NCBI GenBank assembly: GCA_963777755.1
Contig: CAVZSC010000034.1
Location: 186,001 to 250,000, forward strand
DNA: 64,000 bases
Direction of reading: 5' to 3'
From: DATFWC01 sp963777755
GTDB taxonomy: Bacteria; Pseudomonadota; Alphaproteobacteria; Rhizobiales; Xanthobacteraceae
Positions 51,248 through 60,762 of the stretch are shown here, one piece after another. The notes beneath the pieces are model-generated. The model did no database searches and was not told the DNA's origin. It worked only from the letters and a program-made list of their open reading frames with translations. Every line of letters starts with the position of its first letter. Within the stretch, counting starts at the first letter, position 1. Both the position numbers and the translations under genes were made by a program.

Positions 51248-53641
51248 TCATGCGGGGTCGGGGACGGTCGGCGGCGCCTTCGTGCCCTCGCCGACCAGGC
51301 GCACTTCCCGCTGGGGAACCGGAATGACGATGCCGGCGGCGCGGAAGCGCTTGAGGATCTCGAAATGCAGGTCGCTCTTGACCGTGCCGGCATTGGCCAG
51401 GTTGCCGACCACGCAGTAGAGCTCGAACTGCAGGGCGTCGGTGCCGAGCTCGGCGAGCATCGCGGCCGGCGCGGGCGTCTGGCGCACCAGCGCATGGCCG
51501 GTCGCGCAGGCGAGCAGGATGTCGCGCACCTCGGCCGGGTCGGAATCGTAGGCGACGCCGACTTTGATCCGGATGCGGCGCAGCGTGTCGGCATGGGTCC
51601 AGTTCTTCACCATGCCGGTGATCAGCTCGGAGTTCGGGATGATCACGCTGGCGCGGTCGTCGGTCTCGATCTCGGTCGCGCGCACGCTGATCTTGCGCAC
51701 CTGGCCTTCCTCGCCCCTGACGTTGATGGAATCGCCGACACGGATCGGGCGCTCGGCGAGGAGGATGAGGCCGGAGACGAAATTCGACACGATCGACTGC
51801 AGGCCGAAGCCGATGCCGACCGACAGGGCGCCGGCGATCAGCGCGATCTTCTGCACGTCGATGCCGAGCACGGCGAGCGCGAGGGTCAGCGCTGCGATGA
51901 CGCCCACATAGCCGATGATGGTGGAGACCGAGAGCTGCAGGCTCGGCTCCAGCCCCGTGCGCGGCAGGAAGCCGGTCTGCAGCCAGCGCTGCACCGCCCG
52001 CGTCGCCACGATGCCGACGAGCAGCACCATGAGCGCGCTGAGGATTGCGGTCAGCGAGATGGTGATGTCGCCGATGCGGAAGCCGAACACGGCGCCCTGC
52101 ACGGTGCCGAACACATCGGCGGCGAGCATCCCGGAGCGTCCCAGGATAGGGACGATGGCAAGGAGAACCAGCACGACCCGCAGCACCGCGGAGAGCACGG
52201 TGCCGATCAGCTCGACGCCGCGCGGCCCGATGCCGAAGGTCGCCGCGATGGCGCGGCCGCGCGGGCTGTCCCCGGTCACCACCTCGGTGAACAGCGCATC
52301 GGTGAAGACGAGAGAGACATAGAGCGCTGCGAGAACTGCCAGCACCATGAGCAGCCGGCCCGCCAGGAAGGCGGCGAACCCGATATAGCCGAGCCCGAGC
52401 GATATCAGGATCGCCGCAACCACCAGCCACGCCAGCGCGCGGATCCATTGCGCCCGCGAGCTCACGGCGCCGGTACCGTCTTCGCCGCCTTCCTTCACGC
52501 GGAACAGCGTATCGGCGACCAGGATTGCAACCACGAGGGCAAACAGCGCGCTGGTGGCGATCGTCAGCGAGACCGGTGCGACGACCGCGCGGTGGATGGT
52601 GTTGAGGACGATGGCCGCTCCGAGCACGCGGGCCGCCCAGGCGAAGCGCCGCGTCAGTTGCCGCGCGGTCGCATCGTCGATCGGGATGAGGCGGCGTGCG
52701 GCCTCGTCGGGGGCGAGCAGTCCGGCGGCGATGCCGTGCCCGAACGATGCGAGCGCGACCGCGAAGATCAGGCCCTTGCCGATGTCCCAGATGCGCGGCG
52801 GAACCAGTCCGCAGGCGTCGAACACCATGAGCACGGCGGCGATGCAGAGCGGCGCCGTCACGGCGACCTGAAACGTCGCCACGATGGCCGCCAGCGCCTT
52901 GGCGAACCGGGTGTCGGTGCGCGGCACGAAGACGCGGCGGCGCCACCAGCGCACGAACACGGTCCCGGCGGCAGCGAAGGCCAGGAGCGTGAACCCGGCG
53001 AGCACGATCCCGCTCGCGCCGCCGGTTGCCGTCGCGTAGCCGGCCCAGCCCTCCATCAGGTAGCCGATGCTGCGGGCTTCGCTCTGCGCCGCAATGGCCA
53101 CGTCCCGCCAGAACGCCAGCTGCAGCGCGCTCGTCGTGCGCTTGAACAGGCGCTGGGTGAACAGGCTGCGGCGCCGCTCGGTGATGCGATCGGCGATCTG
53201 GTCGGCCCGGAGCGACAAGAGGCGCGCCTGGCGCAAGGACGCATCGAGCTCGGCGCGTGACTTGGTGAGGCGCTCGCGCTCGGCCACTAGGCCCTGGTCC
53301 TCGGGCGTGCCCGGCGCCGGAGCGGGGCCCAGCTGCTTGACCCTGGTATCGACATCGTTGAGCTGTGGTTCGAGGCCCTCGACTCGTCCCCGGACGTCAT
53401 CCCGCGCTGCAGCAACGCGATCCCGCAGCTCGCCAAGCGTCTCGTCGCCGAGGCTGGTGCGACCGAGCGTCGCCTCGATCTGGTCGAGCTCGAGCTTGAG
53501 CGGCTCGAATGAGGCCAGCGGCGGGCCTGCCGCCTGCTGGGCGCCTGCCCACGGTAGCGTGCTCAATAGCGTGGCGGCGAAGACCACTGCCCGCAGGACG
53601 GGCAGGGCATAGCCGGGCAGGCGAACGAATCGAGCCAACAT
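51248..53641 (-). CDS. Large MscS-family mechanosensitive channel with DUF3772 domain
   Basis: A 797-residue inner-membrane channel that vents solutes on hypo-osmotic shock. A signal-like N-terminus (VVFAATLLSTLPWAGAQQ) is followed by a periplasmic coiled-coil DUF3772 region (residues 40-180). About ten hydrophobic helices follow, then the MscS core: pore-lining helix IALIAGALSVGIGFGLQSIV, the beta domain (LLAERPIRVGDSINVRGEEG) and the C-terminal alpha/beta vestibule. The length and layout match the MscK/YbdG-like long MscS proteins. Confidence 0.92.
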   Translation of the reverse strand: MLARFVRLPGYALPVLRAVVFAATLLSTLPWAGAQQAAGPPLASFEPLKLELDQIEATLGRTSLGDETLGELRDRVAAARDDVRGRVEGLEPQLNDVDTRVKQLGPAPAPGTPEDQGLVAERERLTKSRAELDASLRQARLLSLRADQIADRITERRRSLFTQRLFKRTTSALQLAFWRDVAIAAQSEARSIGYLMEGWAGYATATGGASGIVLAGFTLLAFAAAGTVFVRWWRRRVFVPRTDTRFAKALAAIVATFQVAVTAPLCIAAVLMVFDACGLVPPRIWDIGKGLIFAVALASFGHGIAAGLLAPDEAARRLIPIDDATARQLTRRFAWAARVLGAAIVLNTIHRAVVAPVSLTIATSALFALVVAILVADTLFRVKEGGEDGTGAVSSRAQWIRALAWLVVAAILISLGLGYIGFAAFLAGRLLMVLAVLAALYVSLVFTDALFTEVVTGDSPRGRAIAATFGIGPRGVELIGTVLSAVLRVVLVLLAIVPILGRSGMLAADVFGTVQGAVFGFRIGDITISLTAILSALMVLLVGIVATRAVQRWLQTGFLPRTGLEPSLQLSVSTIIGYVGVIAALTLALAVLGIDVQKIALIAGALSVGIGFGLQSIVSNFVSGLILLAERPIRVGDSINVRGEEGQVRKISVRATEIETDDRASVIIPNSELITGMVKNWTHADTLRRIRIKVGVAYDSDPAEVRDILLACATGHALVRQTPAPAAMLAELGTDALQFELYCVVGNLANAGTVKSDLHFEILKRFRAAGIVIPVPQREVRLVGEGTKAPPTVPDPA

Positions 53642-53792
53642 CCAGATTCTCCTCAGACCGCCGTCTCGCGCGTGGTTTTGCCCTATGTCAAGGACCAGCT
53701 TGGCCGTAAGGCCTATCGGCTCACCATCGAATCCCCTCTATAATCGGCCCGAGCAGGATCGGGCGTGCCGGGGGAACGGCGAGGAGAATCAA

Positions 53793-55094
53793 ATGGATCA
53801 GGTCAACGTCGAGCCGCGGGAGATTCGCGCCGAGGACGTCAACCCGCGTTACAACTGGGGCCGTGCGCTGCCGGCGCTCGGCACCATGGGGGTCGATTTC
53901 GAGGAGCGGGTTGATTACCGCCGGTTGCACCGCTATCGGCTGAGCCGGGTCAAACAGGCCCTCGAGGCCTCCGAGCTGGGCGCGCTCCTGGTGTTCGACG
54001 TCAACAACATCCGCTACATCACGTCGACCAAGATCGGCGAATGGGAGCGCGACAAGCTCTGCCGCTGGGCCCTGCTCACGCGCGACGGCGACCCGATCCT
54101 GTGGGACTTCGGCTCGGCCGCGGTGCACCACAAGCTGTTCGTGCCCTGGCTCAAGCCGGAGAACTGCAAGGCCGGGCTGATCGGCCTGCGCGGCACGGTG
54201 TCGCCTGCCTTCGGCCTGATGAAGCGCCACGCCGAGGAGATCGCGGCGCTGATCCGCGAGGCCGGCGTCGGCGATATGCCGGTCGGCGTCGATATCATCG
54301 AGCCGCCGATGATGTTCGAATTGGAGAAGGCGGGCCTCAAGATCGCCGACGGCCAGCAGACCATGCTGGAGGCGCGCGAGCTCAAGAACATCGACGAGAT
54401 TGCGCTGCTCAACCGCGCCGCCGCCATGGTGGACGGCGCCTATCACCTGATCAACGAGGAGCTCAAACCGGGCGTGCGCGAGAACGACCTGGTCGGCAAG
54501 GTCAACGAGTTCCTCTATCGCCACGGCTCGGACGACGTCGAGGCGATCAACGCCATCTCGGGCGAGCGCTGCAACCCGCACCCGCACAATTTCACCGACC
54601 GCATGCTGCGCCCGGGCGACCAGGCGTTCTTCGACATCCTGCAGGCGTTCATGGGCTATCGCACCTGCTACTACCGCACCTTCAACGTCGGGCGTGCGAC
54701 GCCGGTGCAGCACGACGCGTACAAGAAGGCGCGCGAGTGGCTCGACAACGCCATCGCGCTGATCAAGCCCGGCGTGAGTACCGACAAGGTTTGCTCGGTG
54801 TGGCCGAAGGCGCAGGATTTCGGCTTCCCCGACGAGATGAGCGCGTTCGGCCTGCAGTTCGGCCACGGCCTCGGGCTCGCGCTGCACGAACGGCCGATCA
54901 TCTCGCGGGTGATCTCTCTCACCCATCCGACCGAGATCAAGGAAGGCATGGTGTTCGCGCTCGAGACCTACTGCCCGGCCACCGACGGCTATTCGGCCGC
55001 GCGCATCGAGGAGGAGGTCGTGGTCACCGACAAGGGCTGCCGCGTCATCACCCTGTTCCCGGCCGAGGAGCTGCCGATCGCGAACAGGTATTGA
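53793..55094 (+). CDS. M24-family peptidase-like enzyme (Xaa-Pro dipeptidase / ectoine hydrolase-like)
   Basis: A 433-residue pita-bread protein. A creatinase N-domain (residues 30-190) precedes the catalytic domain (AMVDGAYHLINEELKPGVRE). The family's histidine regions are HPHNFTDR and FGHGLGLALHERP, with late glutamates in FALETYCPA and ARIEEEVVV. The expected aspartate pair is poorly conserved (ILQAFMGYRTCYYRTFNVGR), so metal-independent or altered chemistry, as in DoeA-like or creatinase relatives, is possible. GAGGAG precedes the ATG at 53793. Confidence 0.88.
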   Translation: MDQVNVEPREIRAEDVNPRYNWGRALPALGTMGVDFEERVDYRRLHRYRLSRVKQALEASELGALLVFDVNNIRYITSTKIGEWERDKLCRWALLTRDGDPILWDFGSAAVHHKLFVPWLKPENCKAGLIGLRGTVSPAFGLMKRHAEEIAALIREAGVGDMPVGVDIIEPPMMFELEKAGLKIADGQQTMLEARELKNIDEIALLNRAAAMVDGAYHLINEELKPGVRENDLVGKVNEFLYRHGSDDVEAINAISGERCNPHPHNFTDRMLRPGDQAFFDILQAFMGYRTCYYRTFNVGRATPVQHDAYKKAREWLDNAIALIKPGVSTDKVCSVWPKAQDFGFPDEMSAFGLQFGHGLGLALHERPIISRVISLTHPTEIKEGMVFALETYCPATDGYSAARIEEEVVVTDKGCRVITLFPAEELPIANRY

Positions 55095-55101
55095 GGGCGA
55101 C

Positions 55102-55338
55102 GTGCCCACGGTTTTGCGGTGGGGACCGTATCGAGCCTTCTTTTTCTCCAACGAAAGCAACGAGCCTGCTCACGTTCATGTCCGTGCAGCCGATAAACAA
55201 GTCAAGCTGTGGCTTCATGACTTGTCGGTAGCCGTAAACGTGGGCTTTCCGGCGCACGAACTCGGCGCTATCATTCGCACGGTGCGATTGCATCGCGAAC
55301 AGCTGTTGATGTCCTGGAATGACCACTTTGGAAATTGA
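55102..55338 (+). CDS. DUF4160 protein (putative toxin-antitoxin-like pair)
   Basis: A 78-residue DUF4160 protein: PTVLRWGPYRAFFFSNESNE, then PAHVHVRAADKQVKLWLHDL. The EPAHVHV and the final LLMSWNDHFG region are family hallmarks. DUF4160 genes are nearly always followed by a DUF2442 gene, as here, with a 20-bp overlap. The pair is thought to be a toxin-antitoxin or mobile stress module, but no activity is established. Confidence 0.9.
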   Translation: MPTVLRWGPYRAFFFSNESNEPAHVHVRAADKQVKLWLHDLSVAVNVGFPAHELGAIIRTVRLHREQLLMSWNDHFGN

Positions 55339-55564
55339 TGTCGGTGATCTGCGCGCTCGGGCGGTTGAGTTTACCGATGCCGAGCTTGTGGTCACGCTCG
55401 CTGACGGTCGCAGGATCGCCACGCCGCTCGATTGGTATCCGCAACTCAGGAATGCATCTGCTGCACAACGAGCGAATTTTGAAATCATGCCGATGGGGAT
55501 CCATTGGCCGGATTTGGATGAGGACCTGGGCATTGCGGGTATGTTGAAGGGACACCGCACGTAG
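55319..55564 (+). CDS. DUF2442 protein (partner of DUF4160)
   Basis: An 81-residue DUF2442 protein: AVEFTDAELVVTLADGRRIA, then PLDWYPQLRNASAAQRANFE, and IHWPDLDEDLGIAGMLKG. The WYPRL..A and IHWPDLDEDIS motifs are diagnostic. It overlaps the DUF4160 gene by 20 bp in another frame, so they are co-translated. It is followed by the convergent Rieske gene. Confidence 0.9.
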   Translation: MTTLEIDVGDLRARAVEFTDAELVVTLADGRRIATPLDWYPQLRNASAAQRANFEIMPMGIHWPDLDEDLGIAGMLKGHRT

Positions 55565-55577
55565 CCGAACGTGCAAC

Positions 55578-56828
55578 TCACCCAATCCCCATTGCCTCTA
55601 GGAACGCGCGGCGCACTTCGGGCGGCTGGCCGTAGTGGTGGCGAAAGCCGGTCAGGCGCTGGTGCAACACCGGGATCTTGGCGAATTCCTCGAGCGTGAT
55701 CCCTTCGGTGTTGATCTCCCGCGTCATGTTGGGGAGCTCGACGCAGGCGGCGACATTGGGGTTGCGAATGACGCCCCACGGGTCGCGGCCTGCCGCGACC
55801 GCGTCCATCTCCTCGAAGAAGCGCTGGCGCATCATGGTGATGCCGATGTCGCTCGAGCGCAGGTTCTCCCTGGTGCGGTCGGCGATGCGGCCCTGGCCGA
55901 CCCAGGCGATGATGTCCTGGTTGATCACGTGGCTGGAGATCCAGCGGCCGCTGTCATCGCGGATCGGGCTCACCCAGGTCGGGACGGTCTCCTGCACGTA
56001 GGGCTCGCGCCCCTTGGGCACGCGCACGAAGAACCACGCGACCGAGAGCGTGTTCTCGTCGTCCACCGGCACGCGCCACTCGAAATGGCTGCCGAGGTAG
56101 AACCCGATCGGCCACAACGCGACGCGCCCGATGGTCCAGTTGAGGTCGGCCTCGCTCTGGCCGTCGCGCACGCGCTTGTAGACGAAGCCGTGCTCGAACG
56201 CCTCGAACTTGAGCTTGAGGTGCTTCGCGGCCGAGGCGTCGCGGCCGGCGAGGCGATGGCTCCAGTTGTCGTGCATCCATTCGAAGTGCACCGGGTCGAT
56301 GGAGTTCTCCTGGCACTGGAAGAAATTGCACGGGATGTCGGCGAGCACGATCTCGCGAAATCCGTTCGGCCAGGTGAACGGCTCGAACACGGGCAGCTCG
56401 GGCGCCGGCAGCGGTCCCATGTAGACCCACAGAAGGCCGGCGAGCTCGCGCACCGGATAGGCGGTGGTGGTGCAACGCTCCCTGGCGCGCGGATTGGGGT
56501 GGGCGACATCCTCGTAGGGCTGCTCGACGCAGCGGCCCGCCTCGTCCATCAGCCAGCCGTGATAGCTGCAGCGGATGCCGCCCGCCTCGACCCAGCCATA
56601 AACGAGGTCGGCGCGGCGGTGCGGGCAATGCCGGTCGACCAGGCCGCAGCGGTCGGACAAATCCTTGTACAGCACGAGGTCCTCGCCGAGCAGACGCACC
56701 GGCTTGATCGGCGCCTTGTCGAGCTCGCTCGCGCCGGCAACCGGAAACCAGTAGCGGCGCAACAGCTCGCCCATGGGCGTGCCTGGCCCGACGCGGGTGA
56801 GCATCTCGTTCCTGGCGGCGGTGAGCAC
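55578..56828 (-). CDS. Rieske 2Fe-2S aromatic ring-hydroxylating oxygenase, alpha-subunit type
   Basis: A 416-residue oxygenase. The Rieske cluster ligands are in DRHCPHRRADLVYGWVE (CxH) and IRCSYHGWLMD (CxxH). The mononuclear iron site is in the second half (NSIDPVHFEWMHDNWSHR, with a late aspartate). Such enzymes are phthalate/vanillate O-demethylase or toluate-type oxygenases needing a separate reductase; none is adjacent. The ATG at 56828 gives the standard LTRVGPGTPMGELLRRYW opening. Confidence 0.92.
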   Translation of the reverse strand: MLTAARNEMLTRVGPGTPMGELLRRYWFPVAGASELDKAPIKPVRLLGEDLVLYKDLSDRCGLVDRHCPHRRADLVYGWVEAGGIRCSYHGWLMDEAGRCVEQPYEDVAHPNPRARERCTTTAYPVRELAGLLWVYMGPLPAPELPVFEPFTWPNGFREIVLADIPCNFFQCQENSIDPVHFEWMHDNWSHRLAGRDASAAKHLKLKFEAFEHGFVYKRVRDGQSEADLNWTIGRVALWPIGFYLGSHFEWRVPVDDENTLSVAWFFVRVPKGREPYVQETVPTWVSPIRDDSGRWISSHVINQDIIAWVGQGRIADRTRENLRSSDIGITMMRQRFFEEMDAVAAGRDPWGVIRNPNVAACVELPNMTREINTEGITLEEFAKIPVLHQRLTGFRHHYGQPPEVRRAFLEAMGIG

Positions 56829-56927
56829 CTGGCGCCTCCCTGCGGTTCGGCTCTTCAGAGGCCGCTGACGGCAGGGATTATGTCGCCGCTATCGGCGCCG
56901 AGCGCAAGCGCCAGCCAACGCGCCGAA

Positions 56928-57893
56928 TCAGGAGGCGTTGCTTCTCGCTCCCGCGGCGGACGGCGGCGGCAGCACGACCTTGGTGGCAAGCCCGAGCATC
57001 ATGAGGAGCCGGATGGTGAGCCAGCCGATATCGAGCTCCCACCATTTGTGGCCGTGGCGCGCCGAGCTCGGGTGGGCGTGATGGTTGTTGTGCCAGCCTT
57101 CGCCATTGGCGAGGAGCCCGATGATCCAGTTGTTGCGGCTCGAGTCCCGGGTCTCGTAGGTGCGGTAGCCCCACAGGTGCGTGACCGAGTTGATCGACCA
57201 GGTGATGTGCCAGGTGGCGACCGTGCGCACGAACACGCCCCACACCAGCAGGCTGAGCCCGAACTGGAGCGCCTGGGCGGTCGTGCCGCCCATGAGACGC
57301 TCGGCGAAGAAGCCGCCGAAGAAGAAGGCGCACCAGGAGACGAACACGATCGCCCGGGAAAAATAGTACCGCTCCAAGCCGGCATAGAACGGGTCGCGCA
57401 TGACGTCGCGCGCATAGCGGTTGAACAGGGCGAGCCGTTCGAACGCGTTGTTCCTGACCGTGCCCCACAGCAGGTGACCCCACAGAAAGCTCACCAGCGG
57501 GCTGTGCGGGTCGGGCTGCTCGTCGGAATACTGGTGATGCAGGCGGTGGTTCGCGACCCACATGGCCGGCGTGTCTTCCATGGCGCAGACGCCGAGGACC
57601 GCCAAGGTGCGCTCGAGCCACAGGGGAACCGAGAAGCTGCGGTGGGTCAGCAGCCGGTGGAAGCACAGATTGATGCCGAGCGTGCCGAACACGTAGTAGC
57701 CGAGCGGCACGAGCACCACGCCGGTCCAGCTGAAGAAGTACGGCAGGAACGCCAGGAGCGCGATCAGATGGATGCCCAGTATCCCGCCGGCGAACACCCA
57801 ATCGATGCGAACCGGAGTGGCGTGGGCCGGAAGCGGCAGGCGCGCGGGCGACTCCGCCCGACGCCGGTCGGCGACAGTCACGTCCGCGCTCAT
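56928..57893 (-). CDS. Membrane acyl-CoA/acyl-lipid desaturase
   Basis: A 321-residue fatty-acid desaturase with four hydrophobic helices and the three histidine boxes: HRLLTHRSF, HRLHHQYSD and HNNHHAHPS (in GEGWHNNHHAHPSSARHG). These bind the di-iron centre that introduces a double bond, usually at delta-9, in saturated acyl chains. The ATG at 57893 is preferred to an earlier in-frame start at 57974, since MSADVTVADRR is a normal beginning. The C-terminus is Pro/Ser-rich. Confidence 0.92.
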   Translation of the reverse strand: MSADVTVADRRRAESPARLPLPAHATPVRIDWVFAGGILGIHLIALLAFLPYFFSWTGVVLVPLGYYVFGTLGINLCFHRLLTHRSFSVPLWLERTLAVLGVCAMEDTPAMWVANHRLHHQYSDEQPDPHSPLVSFLWGHLLWGTVRNNAFERLALFNRYARDVMRDPFYAGLERYYFSRAIVFVSWCAFFFGGFFAERLMGGTTAQALQFGLSLLVWGVFVRTVATWHITWSINSVTHLWGYRTYETRDSSRNNWIIGLLANGEGWHNNHHAHPSSARHGHKWWELDIGWLTIRLLMMLGLATKVVLPPPSAAGARSNAS

Positions 57894-58038
57894 TGATAAC
57901 CCCCCGAACAATTCTCCCAGCACGAGCCAAGCCCGTGCGCCCGCCTCCTCTATAGCAAGTTTTGCGCCGGCCAACAGCTGGCCGGCGCAACGGCGGGTTG
58001 AGTTTTCCGGAAAGGTTGATGCGATCTGGGCGCTACCG

Positions 58039-58998
58039 TCAGTTCTCCAGGCCGGTCGGCACGTTCTTGTTCTCGCTTTCGAGCTTCATGCCGGAGGCGA
58101 GCGCCATGGTTTCGGCGAGCGCGGCGAAATCCTTCTGCAGGTATTCCTCGGGGTTTTTCTGCAGCTGAGCGACGCCGAAGTGGCTCTGCAGCACCTCGCG
58201 CGCCGCGGCGGTGACCGGCATGATCACGTCGTTCTCGCGGGCGAGCTCGAGGCCGAGGTCGAGATCCTTGCGCAGGAGCTCGGGCGTGAACGTGGTGGTC
58301 CAGTCGAGGTTCACCAGGGCGGGCGACTTGTAGGCGGTGAACATCGAACCCATCACGCCGTTGTTGAGGAAGGCCAAGAACGCGTGGCGCGGCACGCCCA
58401 TCTTGTTGGTCAGAAGGGTGATCTCGATCAGGTTCTCGATCACCACGCCGAGCATCACGTTGTGGGCGATCTTGCACACGCGCGCGAGCTCGCCCTCGCC
58501 CACGTAGGAGACGCCGCGCGGCGCGAACGCCTGGATCATCGCCTCGGCCTTGCGGAACGCGGCGTCCGGTCCCGACGCCACCGCGGAGAGCTTGCCGGCC
58601 TTGATCACCTTGGCGTTGCCGCTCACCGGACAGGCGACGAAATCGCTTCCGAGCTGGCTGAGCCGCCTACGGATCGAGGCGGATTCTTCCACCGCGATGG
58701 TGGAGCAGTCGACGAACACAGGGGGCGCCTTGCCGCCGCCGGCGGTGACGCCGCTCTTGCCGAAATAGACTTCCTCGACATCCTTGCCGGTGGCGACAAT
58801 CGAGAACAGGACGTCGACATCCTTGAGCTCGGTGAGACTGTCGACGATCTTGCCGCCCTTCTTGGCGAGCGGCTCCGCCTTCGACTTCGTGCGGTTCCAG
58901 ATCGCGACGTCGTAGCCGGCATCGAGCAGCCGTTCGGCCATGGGATACCCCATGCGGCCCATGCCGATCCAGCCGATCTTTTGCGTGTTCTGCGGCAT
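58039..58998 (-). CDS. NAD(P)-dependent beta-hydroxyacid dehydrogenase (3-hydroxyisobutyrate dehydrogenase family)
   Basis: A 319-residue dehydrogenase. The Rossmann motif is IGWIGMGRMGYPMAERLL; the substrate motif is VDCSTIAVEES with ACPVSGNAKVIKAGKLS later, where family members have DAPVSGG. The catalytic lysine is in CKIAHNVMLG (KIxxN). Oxidises hydroxyacids such as 3-hydroxyisobutyrate or tartronate semialdehyde. The A-C-P-V-S-G-N variant makes the exact substrate uncertain. The ATG at 58998 is favoured over 59037. Confidence 0.9.
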   Translation of the reverse strand: MPQNTQKIGWIGMGRMGYPMAERLLDAGYDVAIWNRTKSKAEPLAKKGGKIVDSLTELKDVDVLFSIVATGKDVEEVYFGKSGVTAGGGKAPPVFVDCSTIAVEESASIRRRLSQLGSDFVACPVSGNAKVIKAGKLSAVASGPDAAFRKAEAMIQAFAPRGVSYVGEGELARVCKIAHNVMLGVVIENLIEITLLTNKMGVPRHAFLAFLNNGVMGSMFTAYKSPALVNLDWTTTFTPELLRKDLDLGLELARENDVIMPVTAAAREVLQSHFGVAQLQKNPEEYLQKDFAALAETMALASGMKLESENKNVPTGLEN

Positions 58999-59105
58999 TC
59001 GAACGTCTCCTCTGGCGAACAGGCGCATGCCATGCATGCGGCGAAGGGGGAGAGGGCACTAACACAGGGTCTCCGGAGCCGCAACGCGAACGCACCGCGC
59101 CCGAG

Positions 59106-60185
59106 TCAGCCGACGATCCGGGTGAACAGCCAATAGGCCGGCCGGCACAGGAACAGGATGATGATGATGCGCACCAGCTGAAAGCCGGCCACCACGGTGC
59201 CGTCGAGCCCGAGCAGCTTCGCGGTCAGCACCATCTCGGCCATGCCGGCAGGCGCCATGGCGAGCACCAGCGTCGGGATCGGCATGTGCAGCGCCAGCGC
59301 TATCCCGGCTCCGAGCAGCGCCATGGTGACCGCCAGGTACACGACCACCACGCTGGAGGCGAGGAGGAGCCGCAACAAGCGGGTCAGAAACTCGCGCTGG
59401 AACTGGACGCCGAGCGAGGCGCCGATCAGGACCTGCGCCGGAATCAGGACCAGGCTGGGCATCCGGCCTTCAGCAAGACCCAGCGTGGCGAACAGGATGC
59501 CGACCGCAATGGAGCCGAGAAACCACGCATTAGGAAAGGTCGAATAGGCAAACAGCGCACCGCCGATCACGCACGCGGCGAGCAGCATGGCGGCAATCGA
59601 CAGCTCCATGACGGGTCCGGGCGGGACGGCCATCGTGTCGGCGTGGGAGAACTGGATCACCAGGAACGGCGCGACGGCGACCACCAGCCCGACCCGCAGC
59701 GTCTGCGCCACCATGATGGGCTCGAGCTGGGCGCCGTAGCGCGGCGCGAGGTTCATCATCTCGGCGACGCCGCCCGGCACGGTGGCGAAGAACGCGGTCG
59801 TGGTGTCGAGCCGCCCGAGCCGCTTGAGCATCAAGGCGCCGAAGGCGCCGACCACCATCGAGAGCAGCGCGACGGCGACCATCACGGGCAGAAGCGAGAC
59901 CAGGTTGAGGAGGATCGCCTTGGTGAACTGGACGCCGATCGCGCCGCCGATCACCACCTGGCCGACGGTGCGGCCGTAGCGGATGGGGGCAATCGGCACG
60001 CCGATGAGCGCGACGAATGCGGTCGCAAACAGCGGCCCGAGCAGCCACGGCAGCGGGATGCCGATCAGGCGGGCGAGCGCGCCGCCGACGGCTGCCGCCA
60101 GCAAGGTGCCGCCGGTTCCGGCGAGCTGGCGGGCAAGCGCGGCGCGCGCCGATGGTTGCGCGGGTCCGGGGGCTTGCTCGTTCAT
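59106..60185 (-). CDS. AbrB-type membrane protein (putative ammonia monooxygenase/transporter family)
   Basis: A 359-residue protein with about ten hydrophobic helices and the duplicated AbrB layout. Markers: GALARLIGIPLPWLLGPLFA, GRTVGQVVIGGAIGVQF, ATVPGGVAEMMNLAPRYG in the first half, and APAGMAEMVLTAKLLGLDG in the second. The duplicated PGG/MAEM motifs define the family (formerly annotated ammonia monooxygenase), now thought to be a transporter. Substrate unknown. Confidence 0.9.
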   Translation of the reverse strand: MNEQAPGPAQPSARAALARQLAGTGGTLLAAAVGGALARLIGIPLPWLLGPLFATAFVALIGVPIAPIRYGRTVGQVVIGGAIGVQFTKAILLNLVSLLPVMVAVALLSMVVGAFGALMLKRLGRLDTTTAFFATVPGGVAEMMNLAPRYGAQLEPIMVAQTLRVGLVVAVAPFLVIQFSHADTMAVPPGPVMELSIAAMLLAACVIGGALFAYSTFPNAWFLGSIAVGILFATLGLAEGRMPSLVLIPAQVLIGASLGVQFQREFLTRLLRLLLASSVVVVYLAVTMALLGAGIALALHMPIPTLVLAMAPAGMAEMVLTAKLLGLDGTVVAGFQLVRIIIILFLCRPAYWLFTRIVG

Positions 60186-60240
60186 CGCCCCCGAACCTGC
60201 GCTGATTCACACTGAATGAGCGATCCCGTGCGGTTCCGGC

Positions 60241-60690
60241 TCAGGCGGCGGCCGCCGGCCGGACGCGTTCAGGCAGGGGCAGAGGCTTGTTGGCACTGTT
60301 GAGGAACTCGACGGTCATGAAGACCATCTCCTTGTCGCCGAGATTCTCCAGGTCGTGCACCTTGAACTCGCCCGGTCCGTAGATCTCGTGGCGCGTCTCG
60401 CCCGGCTGATAGGTGTATTCGACCGTGGTGCCGTCGTGCACGTGCTGACGCCCGCGCCCGCCGGTGACCGAGGTCCAGAAATAGTCGAGGACATGCCGGT
60501 GGAAGCCGATACGCTCGCCGGGCTGCAGGCTGATCATCCACACCCGCACGCGCTCGTTCTCGGACACCAGGCTCGACCCGACGCAGGGATTGGGATTTTT
60601 CGCCTCGCGGGCGAACTCAGCCTGAAGCTCCGGCGACCACGGGCTCGTGTCCGTGCTCATCGCCGCCTTGTCCAACATCGTCAAAGCCAT
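60241..60690 (-). CDS. Cupin-domain protein
   Basis: A 149-residue single cupin. The first metal-binding box is PGERIGFHRHVLDYFWTSV, the second PGETRHEIYGPGEFKVHDLE. This resembles small dioxygenases, isomerases or sensors of aromatic catabolism. A strong ribosome-binding sequence (GGAGGAA) precedes the ATG at 60690. It is divergent from the FAD monooxygenase gene with only 72 bp between, so the promoters overlap. Confidence 0.88.
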   Translation of the reverse strand: MALTMLDKAAMSTDTSPWSPELQAEFAREAKNPNPCVGSSLVSENERVRVWMISLQPGERIGFHRHVLDYFWTSVTGGRGRQHVHDGTTVEYTYQPGETRHEIYGPGEFKVHDLENLGDKEMVFMTVEFLNSANKPLPLPERVRPAAAA

Positions 60691-60762
60691 GGCATTCCTC
60701 CAGCGGATGTCGGCACAGTATATAGCTGATTTCCGGCGGATGAGAACCCGGAGGAGGAAAGC

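Noticed and set aside
51191..53260. 689-codon plus-strand frame
   Set aside because: Antisense shadow of the MscS channel, full of Arg/His/Asp; the channel's helices and MscS core are unmistakable on the minus strand.
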